DNA of 64,000 nucleotides from Streptomyces virginiae (GCF_000720455.1 NZ_JOAK01000010.1:62001-126000), one strand, 5' to 3'; numbered from the stretch's first letter, positions 18,782-28,085 are shown. Notes: generated by a model from the letters alone, not told the origin. Made by a program: numbers and translations.

Positions 18782-18832
18782 GGAGAGTAACGCACAAAAA
18801 GGTGCCCTCTTCCCGATGAAGAGTGACTCTCC
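18782..18832. promoter_or_regulatory. Candidate HxlR operator region
   Basis: The 68-bp divergent spacer holds an 11-bp palindrome AGAGTGACTCT (18820-18830) and a longer-range inverted repeat GGAGAGT (18782-18788) / ACTCTCC (18826-18832), both suited to a dimeric repressor controlling the two genes. Confidence 0.5.
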
Positions 18833-18845
18833 AATAGTGAGTGGC

Positions 18846-19535
18846 ATGACGAGTCCCACGATGTCCGTCGCAGAAGCGATCCGCACCCGCCGCACCGTCC
18901 GCCACTATCGGCCCGACCCCGTCCCGCGGGCCACGCTCGACGCACTGCTCGATCTGGCCGTTGAGGCCCCCACCAGCTGGAACCTGCAGGACCGGTCGAT
19001 CGTTGCGGTCCTCTCGGACGAGGGCCGTGCGGGACTGGCATGGGCCACGGGGGGCCAGCCCCAGCCGCAAGAGGCTCCGGTCGTACTGGTCTTCGTCGCC
19101 GAGCCCCAGGCGTGGCGTGACGACCACAGCGATGTCCACGAGCAGGCGCGCCGCAGCGGAGCCTGGAACGACGAGTTCATCGAGATGTTCTCCGCCGCGT
19201 CACGGGCCTTCCAGAAGGATCTCGACCAGCGGGGTCTGCTCCGGGAGTACGCGGTCAAGGACGCCGTGATCGCGGCCTCCTTCGTGATGCTCGCCGCTAC
19301 GGAGATGGGCCTGGCGACTTCGCCCATGAACGGCTGGGACGAGGCGAAGGTGAAGAAGGTGATCGGGATCGCCGGCCGCGACGACCTGGCCATCGCCCTG
19401 CTGGTGTCGGTCGGCTATCCGGCGGAGGGCCGGCGCCATCCAGGCCGGCGTGCCCGGGAGCGCAACGTCTTCCGCGAATCGTACGGGGCCGGCGGGGCGG
19501 GGGACCGCGGCATTCGACGTCGTCCGCGCCCGTAG
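18846..19535 (+). CDS. Nitroreductase-family flavoprotein
   Basis: 229 aa FMN-dependent NAD(P)H oxidoreductase. Start region MSVAEAIRTRRTVRHYRPDPV has the phosphate-binding RTRRTVR; APTSWNLQ contacts FMN, and AATEMGLATSPM and SVGYPAEGRR are C-terminal family motifs. ATG 18846 is preferred; an in-frame ATG at 18816 would overlap the operator palindrome. Likely reduces quinones or nitroaromatics under HxlR control. The last 25 codons run into the remains of another gene. Confidence 0.88.
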   Translation: MTSPTMSVAEAIRTRRTVRHYRPDPVPRATLDALLDLAVEAPTSWNLQDRSIVAVLSDEGRAGLAWATGGQPQPQEAPVVLVFVAEPQAWRDDHSDVHEQARRSGAWNDEFIEMFSAASRAFQKDLDQRGLLREYAVKDAVIAASFVMLAATEMGLATSPMNGWDEAKVKKVIGIAGRDDLAIALLVSVGYPAEGRRHPGRRARERNVFRESYGAGGAGDRGIRRRPRP

Positions 19536-19542
19536 CCGACCC

Positions 19543-19650
19543 GACGGGGAGGCCGGAGTAGGCGTCGAAGCCGCCGCCCGCGCCCGCCACGAGGATCCGT
19601 TCGGCATCGGCGAGGCGGGCGAAGAGCGGGTTGGTGTGCAGGGCGGTCAT
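19543..19650 (-). pseudogene. 5' remnant of a DUF1152-like gene
   Basis: An antisense stretch from ATG 19650 encodes MTALHTNPLFARLADAERI followed by LVAGAGGGFDAYSGLP, which looks like the N-terminus of intact DUF1152 proteins (nucleotide-binding AGAGGGFD). After about 36 codons the resemblance stops and the frame reads into antisense of the nitroreductase, so only the 5' end survives. This rests on recognition by eye. Confidence 0.5.
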
Positions 19651-19746
19651 GGCGATCATTGTGCGGGGCGCGGACGTGCCCCTGCCCGGGATTTCCCGGG
19701 CCGTGCGGGGCCGGAAGGCAGCGGGGGAACAGGGGAGATGGGGAAC

Positions 19747-20586
19747 ATGTGGAGCGGTGACGAGCTGGACCTGGACGCGTACCTGGCGCGGATCGGCCTC
19801 GGGGACGGTTCCGGGGCGGTGGGGGAACTCCGGCCGGACCTGCCGACGTTGTACGCAGTGCACCGGGCCCACACCGCCGCCATCACCTTCGAGAGCCTGG
19901 ACGTCCTGCTCGGCCGCCCCGTCGCGCTGGACGTCCCGTCGATCGAGGAGAAGCTCGTGCACGGCCGTCGCGGAGGCTACTGCTACGAGCAGAACTCGCT
20001 GCTGGCCGCCGCCCTGGAGCGGATCGGCTTCGAGGTCACGGGGCGCGGGGCCCGCAACCGCACCCGCGGGGACGCGCTGCTGGCGGTGACCCATGCGGTC
20101 CTCGTCGTGACCGTCGACGGTGAGGAATGGCTGTGCGACGCCGGGTTCGGCCACCAGGGGCCCTGCGAGCCGGTTCCGCTGGGGCGCCCCGGTGCCGAGG
20201 TGGAGCAGGGGAAGTGGACGTACCGCATCCGCGAGGAGGCGGACGGGGTCCTCGCGCTGTGCATGCTGCGCGGGGAGGCCTGGCGTGACCTGTACGCCTT
20301 CTCGCCGCAGCGCTACCACCCCGTCGACTACGTCGTGCTCAACCACTACAGCTCCGGTCACCCCCGCTCCTCCTTCGTCGGGCGGGTCGTCGTGCAGCGT
20401 CCCGGCGACGACGTCCGCCGGGCGCTCGTCGGGCGGGAACTCACCGCCCTGCACCCCGACGGGAGCACCGAGCGGCGCCTGGTCGCACCGGACGATCTCC
20501 TCGCCGTGCTCGACCGGGAGTTCGGTCTTCGCCTGCCCGATCGGGACGCGGCGGAACTGGTGGGGATGTACCGCGCCGGGGACTGA
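19747..20586 (+). CDS. nat: Arylamine N-acetyltransferase
   Basis: 279 aa; transfers acetyl from acetyl-CoA to arylamines or hydrazines, and related enzymes form amides in ansamycin pathways. Catalytic triad visible: Cys in GRRGGYCYEQN, His in LAVTHAVLVV and Asp in EWLCDAGFG. ATG 19747 follows GGGGA; ATG 19738 is three codons earlier and also possible. Monocistronic-looking, 160 bp after the nitroreductase. Confidence 0.93.
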   Translation: MWSGDELDLDAYLARIGLGDGSGAVGELRPDLPTLYAVHRAHTAAITFESLDVLLGRPVALDVPSIEEKLVHGRRGGYCYEQNSLLAAALERIGFEVTGRGARNRTRGDALLAVTHAVLVVTVDGEEWLCDAGFGHQGPCEPVPLGRPGAEVEQGKWTYRIREEADGVLALCMLRGEAWRDLYAFSPQRYHPVDYVVLNHYSSGHPRSSFVGRVVVQRPGDDVRRALVGRELTALHPDGSTERRLVAPDDLLAVLDREFGLRLPDRDAAELVGMYRAGD

Positions 20587-20618
20587 CCGGGGCCGCGCCT
20601 GGCCCGTACGATGGCGCA

Positions 20619-21224
20619 GTGCTGGTCAAGTGGATTCGCTGCACGGTGACGGACCGACGCGGGTTCGAGCGCGGACAGCGAAAATGGGCGGGGCTGCCGG
20701 GCGAGCCGGGATTCCGGGGGCAGGGCGGCGGCTGGAGCAGAGGCCGGCAGGGGGTCGCGCATGTCTTCGCGTTCTGGGAGAGCCGGTCCTTCTACGACTC
20801 CTTCATGGCGCGCTCCCACGACAGACTGGCCGCGGCCCAGCACGGTACCTACACCGATCTGCGGGTCACCCTCTTCGACCACCGCTTCGACGTGAAGACC
20901 GGCTTCGAGCCGCGCTTCACCGATGCCGACGTGGTCCGGGTCGCGCACACCCGCGTCCGGGAGGGCCGGGTCGACCACTTCGCCCTCATGCAGGAGAAGG
21001 TGTGGAACCCGGCCATGGCTGGCTCGCCCGGCATGATCCGGGGCCTCTTCGGGGAGGCCCCGGGCCGGGAGTTCCTGGTGCTCTCCATGTGGCACGCCGC
21101 CGCCGAGCACGGCAAATACCGGCAGGAGCGGGTCGAGCGGCTGTCCCTGCGCGCCCAGATCCAGGCGGACGTGGAAGCCCTCACCGGGGACGTCGTCGAC
21201 CTCGAACCGTCCTGGACGGTGTGA
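20619..21224 (+). CDS. YdbC/DUF4937-type protein of unknown function
   Basis: 201 aa from GTG 20619. MLVKWIRCTVTDRRGFERGQRKW and VAHVFAFWESRSFYDSFMARSHD resemble the DUF4937 (YdbC-like) family; a second half with FALMQEKVWNPAMAGSPGM and VLSMWHAAAEHGKY looks like a related dimeric alpha-beta barrel unit. No catalytic residues can be assigned. Weak SD; it lies 32 bp after nat and may be co-transcribed with it. Confidence 0.75.
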   Translation: MLVKWIRCTVTDRRGFERGQRKWAGLPGEPGFRGQGGGWSRGRQGVAHVFAFWESRSFYDSFMARSHDRLAAAQHGTYTDLRVTLFDHRFDVKTGFEPRFTDADVVRVAHTRVREGRVDHFALMQEKVWNPAMAGSPGMIRGLFGEAPGREFLVLSMWHAAAEHGKYRQERVERLSLRAQIQADVEALTGDVVDLEPSWTV

Positions 21225-21296
21225 CCGTATGACGAGCGCCAGGCCGACCGGCGTGCCCGGTCGGCCGGTCCGGCCGTGGCCGAATAGGGTCGTGGG

Positions 21297-21956
21297 ATGG
21301 TTCGACCACGGCGCATCGTCCTTGTCCGACACGGGGAATCGGAGGGAAACGCCGACGACTCGGTGTACGAGAGGGAGCCCGACCACGCCCTGCGGCTGAC
21401 CCGCAACGGCCGGGAGCAGGCCGCGGCGGCCGGGGTCCGGCTGCGCGAGATCTTCGGCAACGAGACCATCAGCGCGTACGTCTCCCCCTACCGCCGGACC
21501 CTGCAGACCTTCCGCGAGCTCGGGCTCGACCCCACACGGGTCCGGATGCGGGAGGAGCCCCGGCTGCGCGAGCAGGACTGGGGCAACTGGCAGGACCGGG
21601 CGGACGTACGGCTCCAGAAGGCCTACCGGGACGCCTACGGGCACTTCTTCTACCGCTTCGCGCAGGGCGAGTCGGGGGCCGACGTGTACGACCGGGTCGG
21701 GTCCTTCCTGGAAAGCCTCTACCGCAGCTTCGAAGCCCCGGACCATCCCCAGAACGTGCTCCTGGTGACGCACGGGCTGACGATGCGGCTGTTCTGCATG
21801 CGCTGGTTCCACTGGTCGGTGGCCGAATTCGAGGCCCTGTCCAACCCCGGGAACGGCGATTTCCGGATGCTCCTGCTGGGTCCCGACGGCCGGTACCGGA
21901 TGGACCGCCCGTTTGAGCGGTGGACCACACCGGAGCCTTATGACCTGGACGGCTAG
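21297..21956 (+). CDS. Histidine phosphatase superfamily protein
   Basis: 219 aa, branch 1 histidine phosphatase. The phosphorylated His is in IVLVRHGESEGNADD; conserved Arg in YVSPYRRTLQT, Glu in EQDWGNW and second His in LLVTHGLTMRLF complete the catalytic pocket. Resembles phosphoglycerate-mutase-like phosphatases; substrate unknown. It lies 11 bp upstream of the ADP-ribosylglycohydrolase, so probably forms an operon with it. Confidence 0.92.
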   Translation: MVRPRRIVLVRHGESEGNADDSVYEREPDHALRLTRNGREQAAAAGVRLREIFGNETISAYVSPYRRTLQTFRELGLDPTRVRMREEPRLREQDWGNWQDRADVRLQKAYRDAYGHFFYRFAQGESGADVYDRVGSFLESLYRSFEAPDHPQNVLLVTHGLTMRLFCMRWFHWSVAEFEALSNPGNGDFRMLLLGPDGRYRMDRPFERWTTPEPYDLDG

Positions 21957-21967
21957 AGTGACCCGCG

Positions 21968-22882
21968 ATGACGCCTGACTCCACTCCCGAACGGCGCTAC
22001 GCACGCGCCATGGCCAGCCTCCGCGGGCTGGCGCTGGGTGACGCCCTCGGCTCCCAGTACTTCGTTCCCGTGAACTACCCGCTGCTCAAGCGGCGCGAGG
22101 TGCCCACCGGCACCGAGACGTGGCAGTGGACCGACGACACCGAGATGGCCTGCTCGGTGGTGGCCGTGCTGGCCGGCCACGGTCGGATCGATCAGGACGC
22201 GCTCGCGATGTCCTTCGCGCACCACCACGACTTCGACCGGGGCTACGGGCCCGCGGTGAACCGGATGCTGCGCCTGGTGCGCGAGGGCGAGGACTGGCGC
22301 ACGCTGGCCGCCGAACTGTTCAACGGGCAGGGCTCGTGGGGCAACGGCGCCGCCATGCGGATCGCACCGCTCGGCGCCTGGTACGCCGACGACCCGGAGC
22401 AGGCCACGCACCAGGCGGAGATCTCCGCCTACACGACCCACCAGCACCGCGAGGCGGTGTGCGGTGCGATGGCCGTCGCCGCGGCGGCCGCGCTGGCCGC
22501 GGGTACGCAGGCCCCGCCGAAGGCGGCCGATCTGCTGGACGGGGTGATCGCGCTCGTGCCCCGCAGCGCGGTCGGGGCCGGGCTGCGGCGTGCTCGGGAC
22601 ATGCTGGACTACGGCGACGCGACCACGGTCGCGGCCGTGCTGGGCTGCGGGCGGCGCACGAGCGCCCACGACACCGTGCCGTTCGCCCTGTGGTCGGCGG
22701 CCCGGGCCCTGGACGACTACGAGCGGGCGTTCTGGACCACCGCGCAGGTGGGCGGGGACGTCGACACGACCTGCGCGATCGTGGGCGGAGTGCTGGGCGC
22801 GCGCGGGGACGCCGTGCTGCCGGCCCAGTGGCTGGCGCGCACCGAGGCGCTGCCGGCCTGGCTGCCGCAGTCGGCGCAGTAG
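21968..22882 (+). CDS. ADP-ribosylglycohydrolase family protein
   Basis: 304 aa DraG/ARH-type hydrolase that removes ADP-ribose from proteins or small molecules. The two Mg-binding clusters are visible: WTDDTEMACSV (Thr-Asp-Asp) and VGGDVDTTCAIVGG, with GSWGNGAAMRIAPLGAWY between them and ALGDALGSQYF at the N-terminus. Overlapping transcription with the phosphatase gene is likely. No ADP-ribosyltransferase partner is nearby. Confidence 0.92.
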   Translation: MTPDSTPERRYARAMASLRGLALGDALGSQYFVPVNYPLLKRREVPTGTETWQWTDDTEMACSVVAVLAGHGRIDQDALAMSFAHHHDFDRGYGPAVNRMLRLVREGEDWRTLAAELFNGQGSWGNGAAMRIAPLGAWYADDPEQATHQAEISAYTTHQHREAVCGAMAVAAAAALAAGTQAPPKAADLLDGVIALVPRSAVGAGLRRARDMLDYGDATTVAAVLGCGRRTSAHDTVPFALWSAARALDDYERAFWTTAQVGGDVDTTCAIVGGVLGARGDAVLPAQWLARTEALPAWLPQSAQ

Positions 22883-23045
22883 CCCCGCCACGCCTTCCGC
22901 GCGGGGTGAAGGCCCGCGTTCCGATTGTCACGGTCCTGCCACAGCAAGCTTTTGATCCTGTTCAAAACCTTGTGGCTGCTGCCTACCCTGTCCCCATCGC
23001 CGCCCCAACCTGAACGCCGGGGCGGCCGACAGGGGAGGGGACCCG

Positions 23046-24833
23046 ATGTCAGAGAACACCGGCGGGGCGCACGAAGCCCGGCCCGAGGCGGCGGCCAACG
23101 CAGAGGCCGTGACAGGGGATTCGCCCAAAGATCCGGCCGCGGCTTCGGCCCCGGCCCAGGCCGCGGCTCCGGCTCCGGCTCCGGCTCCGGCTGCGGCCGG
23201 CGGCCCGTCCTCCGACGCGGCCCGGCCGCAGCCGGGCGCACCGGCCGACGCCGCCGCATGGACGGCCTGGCAACAGCAGCAGCACCAGCAGCGACAGCAG
23301 CAGCAGCAGCGCCCATGGGGTGCCCCGGGCGCGCACTCACCCGTGAAGCCCTCCTGGGCCACGGTGGTCCGCCCCGCCGAGGCCGCACCCGTCCGGACCG
23401 CGACCCTCGTCGCCGTCCTCGCCTCCGGCCTCGCCGCCGCGCTCCTCCTGGCCGACGGCATGGGGTCCGGGCTGCTGCTCGCGGTGGCGCCCGCCGTCGT
23501 CGCCGCGTACGTCGCCGCCCGCGCGGCCGGCCGTACGGCCCGGCCCTGGACCCTGGCCTGGGTGATCGGCTGCCTCGCGCTCCTCGCCGTACCCGCCCTG
23601 CGCGACTCCGCGTGGCCGGTCACGCTCGCGATCCTGGCCGCCGTACTGCTGGGCGCGCTCGCCCTGCACGGCAGCCGCACCTGGCCCGGGGTCTTCCTCA
23701 GCCCGCTCGGCTTCGCCGACTCCACCGTGTCCGGCATCGCCTGGATGCTCAAGGGGCTGCGCTCGCGCGCAGGGATCGGCAAGGACCGCTGGCTGCCCGT
23801 CGCCAAGGCGGCCGCCGTGGCGGTGGCCCTGCTCGTGCTCTTCGGCGCGCTGTTCGCCTCCGCCGACGCGGCCTTCGCCGATCTCCTGGGCGGCCTGATA
23901 CCCGACGTGTCGGTGGAGGACGGGCCCATCCGCTTCATGCTCTTCGTCCTCGGCGCGGTGATCGCGGTCGCGGCGGCCCGCACCGCGGCCGCCCCGCTGC
24001 GGTGGGACCGCATCGAGGTCGCCCCGGGCAAGCCGCGCTCTCGGGTCGAATGGGCCCTTCCGCTCGTCGTGCTCAACCTGCTCTTCGCCGGTTTCAACGC
24101 CGTCCAGCTGGCCGTTCTGTTCGGCGGCTACGACAAGGTCCTGGACAGCACCGGCCTCACCTACGCCGAATACGCCCGCCAGGGATTCTGGCAACTGCTC
24201 TGGGCCACCCTGCTCACCCTCGCCGTGATCGCGCTCGCCCTGCGCTGGGCACCGCGCTCCGGGGCCGGCGACCGGCGCCTCGTCCGGATCGTCCTCGGAT
24301 CCCTGTGTGCGCTGACGCTCGTCGTGGTGGCCGCCGCCCTGCGCCGCATGGACCTCTACGTCGACGCGTACGGCCTGACCCGGCTGCGCGTGTCGGTGGC
24401 CGCGATGGAGCTGTGGCTCGGGCTGGTCATCGTACTGATCATGGCGGCCGGGGTGTTCGGCGCGCGCTGGCTGCCCCGCGCGGTCGCCGGCAGCGCGGCC
24501 GCCGCGGTCCTGGCCTTCGGACTGCTGTCCCCGGACGGGATGATCGCCGAGCGGAACGTGGCCCGCTTCGAGAAGGACCGGAAGATCGACCTGGCCTACT
24601 TCCAGTCCCTCTCGGCGGACGCCGTCCCGGCCCTGGACCGGCTGCCCGAGCCCCGGCGGTCCTGCGCCCTGCGCGGCATCAACGACGACATGGCCAGGGC
24701 CGGCGACGTCCCCTGGTACGCGATGAGCATGGGCGAGTACCGGGCCCGGGAGATCCTGCGCGAGCGCCCGGTGACGGCGTCGTACGAGGTCTGCTCGCGC
24801 CTGGGCACCTTCGGCAGCCGCGCCGAGTACTAG
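23046..24833 (+). CDS. DUF4153/DUF4173-type multipass membrane protein with poly-Gln linker
   Basis: 595 aa. Residues 1-100 are Ala/Pro-rich and end in a Gln tract (QQQQHQQRQQQQQ), followed by about 11 hydrophobic segments. The C-terminal soluble part (NVARFEKDRKIDLAYFQSLSADAVPAL) is characteristic of DUF4173 proteins, which end in this predicted extracytoplasmic segment. SD GGGGAGGGG precedes ATG 23046. Function is unknown. Confidence 0.82.
   Translation: MSENTGGAHEARPEAAANAEAVTGDSPKDPAAASAPAQAAAPAPAPAPAAAGGPSSDAARPQPGAPADAAAWTAWQQQQHQQRQQQQQRPWGAPGAHSPVKPSWATVVRPAEAAPVRTATLVAVLASGLAAALLLADGMGSGLLLAVAPAVVAAYVAARAAGRTARPWTLAWVIGCLALLAVPALRDSAWPVTLAILAAVLLGALALHGSRTWPGVFLSPLGFADSTVSGIAWMLKGLRSRAGIGKDRWLPVAKAAAVAVALLVLFGALFASADAAFADLLGGLIPDVSVEDGPIRFMLFVLGAVIAVAAARTAAAPLRWDRIEVAPGKPRSRVEWALPLVVLNLLFAGFNAVQLAVLFGGYDKVLDSTGLTYAEYARQGFWQLLWATLLTLAVIALALRWAPRSGAGDRRLVRIVLGSLCALTLVVVAAALRRMDLYVDAYGLTRLRVSVAAMELWLGLVIVLIMAAGVFGARWLPRAVAGSAAAAVLAFGLLSPDGMIAERNVARFEKDRKIDLAYFQSLSADAVPALDRLPEPRRSCALRGINDDMARAGDVPWYAMSMGEYRAREILRERPVTASYEVCSRLGTFGSRAEY
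23271..23310 (+). repeat. CAG-rich codon repeat encoding poly-Gln
   Basis: Mostly CAG triplets, interrupted by CAC and CGA, within the DUF4153 gene. A simple coding repeat prone to length change. Confidence 0.75.
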
Positions 24834-24839
24834 AGACCG

Positions 24840-24881
24840 ACGGGGCCGGGCGCGGGGAGAGTTTCCCGCGCCCGGCCCCGT
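24840..24881. terminator. Terminator between the DUF4153 gene and the MFS gene
   Basis: Perfect 17-bp stem (24840-24856 with 24865-24881), 8-nt loop, between convergent genes. Confidence 0.85.
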
Positions 24882-24900
24882 GCGTACGCGGGGGAGCGGC

Positions 24901-26454
24901 TCAGGCGGCCGGACCGGCCTTCGCGGCGGCGCCGGCCAGGGCTTCCAGATCGCTCTTGCGCACCCGGATCACCAGCAGGGCGGTGGCCAGGGCCAGGCCG
25001 GCCATCGCCACGGCGGCCATGAACGAGGTGGAGATGCCCTGGGCCAGGACGAGGTCCCCCCAGGGGTCGGGCAGCCGTCCGGTCTCCTGGAAGGCGGCCG
25101 CGGCCCCGGGATCCGCCTGGGCCAGGAAGGCCGGGACCTGCTTGGTGGCCTCCTCGCGGCTGGCCGTGCCGAAGACGGTGACCAGGATGGACAGGCCGAG
25201 CGAGCCGCCGACCTGCTGGCTGGCGTTCAGCAGCCCGGAGGCGGCGCCGGCCTCCTTCGGGTCCACGCCGGAGACGGCCGTCAAGGTCAGCGTCACGAAG
25301 TTCAGGCCCATGCCGAAGCCGAACAGCAGCATCGGTCCGAGCACGCCGGAGAGGTAGGAGCTGTCGGTCCGCAGGAGGGTCAGCCAGGCCAGCCCGGTGC
25401 CGGTGAGCGCGGAGCCGATGACCATGAAGGGCTTGGGGCCGAAGCGCGGCAGGAAACGCTGCGAGAGGCCGGCGGCGGTGACGATGGCGACGGTGACGGG
25501 CAGGAAGCCCAGCCCCGACTGGATCGGGGAGAAGCCCAGCACGTTCTGTACGAACTGGACGATGAAGAAGAACATGCCGAACATCGCCGCGGCGAGGCCC
25601 AGCATGATCACGTACGTGCCGGTGCGGTTGCGGTCGGCGAACATGCGCAGCGGGATGATCGGCTCACGGGCCTGCGACTCGATGACGACGAAGAGCGCCA
25701 GCAGGGCCAGGGCCGCGGTGAACGAGCCGAGGGTGAGCGGGTCGCGCCAGCCCTCCTCCGAGGCGCGGATGAAGCCGTAGACGAGCGAGGCCATACCGCC
25801 GGTGGAGGTGAGCGCTCCGGCGATGTCGAAACGGCCGGGGTGGCGTTCGGACTCGCTGATGTAGAGCGGCGTGAGCACCGCGATCAGCGCGCCGACCGGC
25901 ACGTTGACGAAGAGGACCCAGCGCCAGTCGAGCCACTCGGTCAGCATGCCGCCCGCCAGCAGGCCGATCGCGCCACCGCCCGCGGAGACGGCGGCGAACA
26001 CCCCGAACGCCCTGTTCCGCTCAGGTCCTTCGGCGAAGGTCGTCGTGATCAGGGCGAGCGAGGTCGGGGAAGCGATCGCGCCGCCGACGCCCTGGAGGGC
26101 CCGGGCGGCGAGCAGCTGCCACGGTTCCTGCGCGAAGCCGCCGAGGAGGGAGGCCAGGGTGAAGAGCAGGATTCCGGCCAGGAAGACCCGCCGCCGGCCG
26201 AGGATGTCGCCGGCCCGGCCGCCGAGCAGCAGCAGCCCGCCGAAGGTGAGGGTGTAGGCACTGAGCACCCAGGAGAGGTCGGTGGTGCTGAAGTCGAGTG
26301 CGGTCTGGATGTGCGGGAGCGCGATGTTCACGATGGTCGCGTCGAGGACGACCATGAGCTGGCAGGCGGCGATGACGGCGAGCGCCACACCGGGGCGTCC
26401 CTCCCGGCGCGCCGCGCCCGGTATCCGGGGCGCGGCGAGTTGAGAGCTTGTCAC
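24901..26454 (-). CDS. DHA2-family (EmrB/QacA-type) MFS multidrug exporter
   Basis: 517 aa, 14 predicted membrane segments. Motif D1 MVVLDATIVNIALPHIQ, motif A GGRAGDILGRRRVF and motif C region AVSAGGGAIGLLAGG mark a drug:H+ antiporter. GTG 26454 is the start. The gene is divergent from a TetR regulator, and two palindromes of that regulator's likely operator lie just upstream, so it is probably induced by its own substrate. Confidence 0.92.
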   Translation of the reverse strand: MTSSQLAAPRIPGAARREGRPGVALAVIAACQLMVVLDATIVNIALPHIQTALDFSTTDLSWVLSAYTLTFGGLLLLGGRAGDILGRRRVFLAGILLFTLASLLGGFAQEPWQLLAARALQGVGGAIASPTSLALITTTFAEGPERNRAFGVFAAVSAGGGAIGLLAGGMLTEWLDWRWVLFVNVPVGALIAVLTPLYISESERHPGRFDIAGALTSTGGMASLVYGFIRASEEGWRDPLTLGSFTAALALLALFVVIESQAREPIIPLRMFADRNRTGTYVIMLGLAAAMFGMFFFIVQFVQNVLGFSPIQSGLGFLPVTVAIVTAAGLSQRFLPRFGPKPFMVIGSALTGTGLAWLTLLRTDSSYLSGVLGPMLLFGFGMGLNFVTLTLTAVSGVDPKEAGAASGLLNASQQVGGSLGLSILVTVFGTASREEATKQVPAFLAQADPGAAAAFQETGRLPDPWGDLVLAQGISTSFMAAVAMAGLALATALLVIRVRKSDLEALAGAAAKAGPAA

Positions 26455-26477
26455 TGAGGATCCCCCCCAAAGTGAAA

Positions 26478-26499
26478 TAGTGAACGTCGTCGTTCACTA
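26478..26499. promoter_or_regulatory. TetR operator 1
   Basis: Palindrome with arms TAGTGAACG and CGTTCACTA around TCGT (22 bp), 24 bp upstream of the MFS start. Same arms as operator 2. Confidence 0.85.
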
Positions 26500-26524
26500 C
26501 GGGGTCCACGGTAGGAGTCCCGAG

Positions 26525-26548
26525 TTAGTGAACGCAAGCGTTCACTAA
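26525..26548. promoter_or_regulatory. TetR operator 2
   Basis: Perfect 10-bp arms TTAGTGAACG / CGTTCACTAA around CAAG (24 bp), 50 bp upstream of the TetR start. Centres of the two operators are 48 bp apart, so two dimers could cover both divergent promoters. Confidence 0.88.
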
Positions 26549-26597
26549 GGCTGAAAATGCGTGCGGCGGCGTCTCGGGCCGGTCGGAGGGTGGGGAG

Positions 26598-27200
26598 ATG
26601 GTGGGTTCGCGCTGGTCGTCGGCGTCGCCGGGGCGCAGGCGGGGTCCCGAACTCGAACGGGCGATTCTCGACGCGGCGTTGGAGCAGCTGAGTACGGTCG
26701 GCTGGAACGCGCTCACCATGGAGGGCGTCGCCGCCGGTGCGCAGACGGGCAAGGCCGCGCTCTACCGGCGCTGGCCCTCGAAGGCGGACCTCGTGGCCGA
26801 CGCGCTGCGGTCCGGTCTGCCGCGGATCGGTGAGATTCCCGACTCCGGCTCGATCCGTGAGGACCTCTGCCTGCTGTGCGTGCGCACCAGGGAGGTCATG
26901 TACTCGCGCGCCGGGCAGGCCCTCTGGTCGGTCCTTCACGAATGCGATCGCATGACTGCGGAGCGCTTTCACGGGGTCATCTGGTCCGGGCTCCAGGAGC
27001 CCGCCCAGCGTCTGATCAGGGAGCTTGTGCTGCGTGGAATCGAGCGGGGGGACGTGCGACCGGACGCCACTGGTCCGTTTGTCGTGGATGTCATTCCGGC
27101 GATGCTGATGTACCGCGCCAAGGTGTGCGGTAGCGAATGGGGGGACTCGGACATCGCCGCGTTGATCGACGAGGTGATGGTGCCGCTGCTCAGGGTGTGA
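26598..27200 (+). CDS. TetR-family repressor of the adjacent efflux pump
   Basis: 200 aa. N-terminal helix-turn-helix: [47 protein letters not shown] split over residues 14-60. The C-terminal ligand domain is variable, ending TylR-like with [15 protein letters not shown] 26598 follows GGTGGGGAG. The divergent position and paired palindromes indicate it represses itself and the MFS gene. Confidence 0.93.
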   Translation: MVGSRWSSASPGRRRGPELERAILDAALEQLSTVGWNALTMEGVAAGAQTGKAALYRRWPSKADLVADALRSGLPRIGEIPDSGSIREDLCLLCVRTREVMYSRAGQALWSVLHECDRMTAERFHGVIWSGLQEPAQRLIRELVLRGIERGDVRPDATGPFVVDVIPAMLMYRAKVCGSEWGDSDIAALIDEVMVPLLRV

Positions 27201-27315
27201 GACGGGGGAGGGCGGCCGCGGGCGGGCAGGAGGGGGGCTCGTGGCCGATCGCGGGCCCGTAGGACCCGGGCGGGGGTGTGCAGTGGGCTCGGGGCGGCGT
27301 AACCTTGCTGGCGCC

Positions 27316-28026
27316 ATGCCGTACGAAGCACCCACCCACACCGTCGAGCGCTCCCTCCGTGCAACCACCGGCGCCAAGGTCATCGCCGGGGTCGACGAAG
27401 TCGGACGAGGGGCCTGGGCCGGTCCCGTCACCGTGTGCGCGGCGATCACGGGCCTGCGCCGGCCGCCCACCGGGCTCACCGACTCCAAACTGCTCACCCC
27501 CAAGCGACGCGACGCCCTGCTCGACGTCCTGGAGGACTGGGTCACCGCGTACGCGCTCGGGCACTCCACGCCCGAGGAGATCGACGAGCTCGGGATGACG
27601 GCCGCCCTGCGGCTCGCGGCGGAACGCGCCCTGGAAGCCCTGCCGGTGCGGCCCGACGCGGTGATACTCGACGGCAAGCACGACTATCTCGGCCCGCCCT
27701 GGCGGGTCCGTACGGTGATCAAGGGCGACCAGTCCTGCATCGCCGTCTCCGCGGCTTCGGTCATCGCCAAGGTCCGCCGCGACCGCATGATGGCCGAACT
27801 CGGCGAACAGGGCGGCGGGATCGAGGACTTCGCCTTCGCCGCCAACGCCGGGTACCCCTCGCCCGTACACCGCGCGGCCCTGGAGGAGCGGGGGCCCACC
27901 CCCTACCACCGGCTCTCGTGGTCGTACCTCGACGCGCTGCCCCGATGGCGCCACCTGAAGAAGGTGCGCCGCAGCGAGGAGTCGATGGAGCTGGAAAACG
28001 GAGGCCAACTCGGCTTCGATTTCTGA
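27316..28026 (+). CDS. rnhB: Ribonuclease HII
   Basis: 236 aa; cleaves RNA in RNA-DNA hybrids and removes misinserted ribonucleotides. Catalytic acidic residues sit in [26 protein letters not shown] and the C-terminal [11 protein letters not shown] region; [12 protein letters not shown] is the family motif. ATG 27316 gives [14 protein letters not shown]; the frame is open upstream but without SD or conservation. Confidence 0.95.
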   Translation: MPYEAPTHTVERSLRATTGAKVIAGVDEVGRGAWAGPVTVCAAITGLRRPPTGLTDSKLLTPKRRDALLDVLEDWVTAYALGHSTPEEIDELGMTAALRLAAERALEALPVRPDAVILDGKHDYLGPPWRVRTVIKGDQSCIAVSAASVIAKVRRDRMMAELGEQGGGIEDFAFAANAGYPSPVHRAALEERGPTPYHRLSWSYLDALPRWRHLKKVRRSEESMELENGGQLGFDF

Positions 28027-28085
28027 TCGCACCCATGTGCCACCGGCCGGTACGTTTCGTACCGGTGTTTGATAGATGTCAACTC

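Noticed and set aside
23271..23310. Repeat array as a possible CRISPR or regulatory repeat
   Set aside because: It is an in-frame CAG run encoding poly-Gln, with no spacers.
26525..26548. LexA box in the TetR promoter (GAAC...GTTC)
   Set aside because: The GAAC and GTTC halves are 6 bp apart, not 4, and the arms extend to 10 bp shared with the second TetR palindrome.
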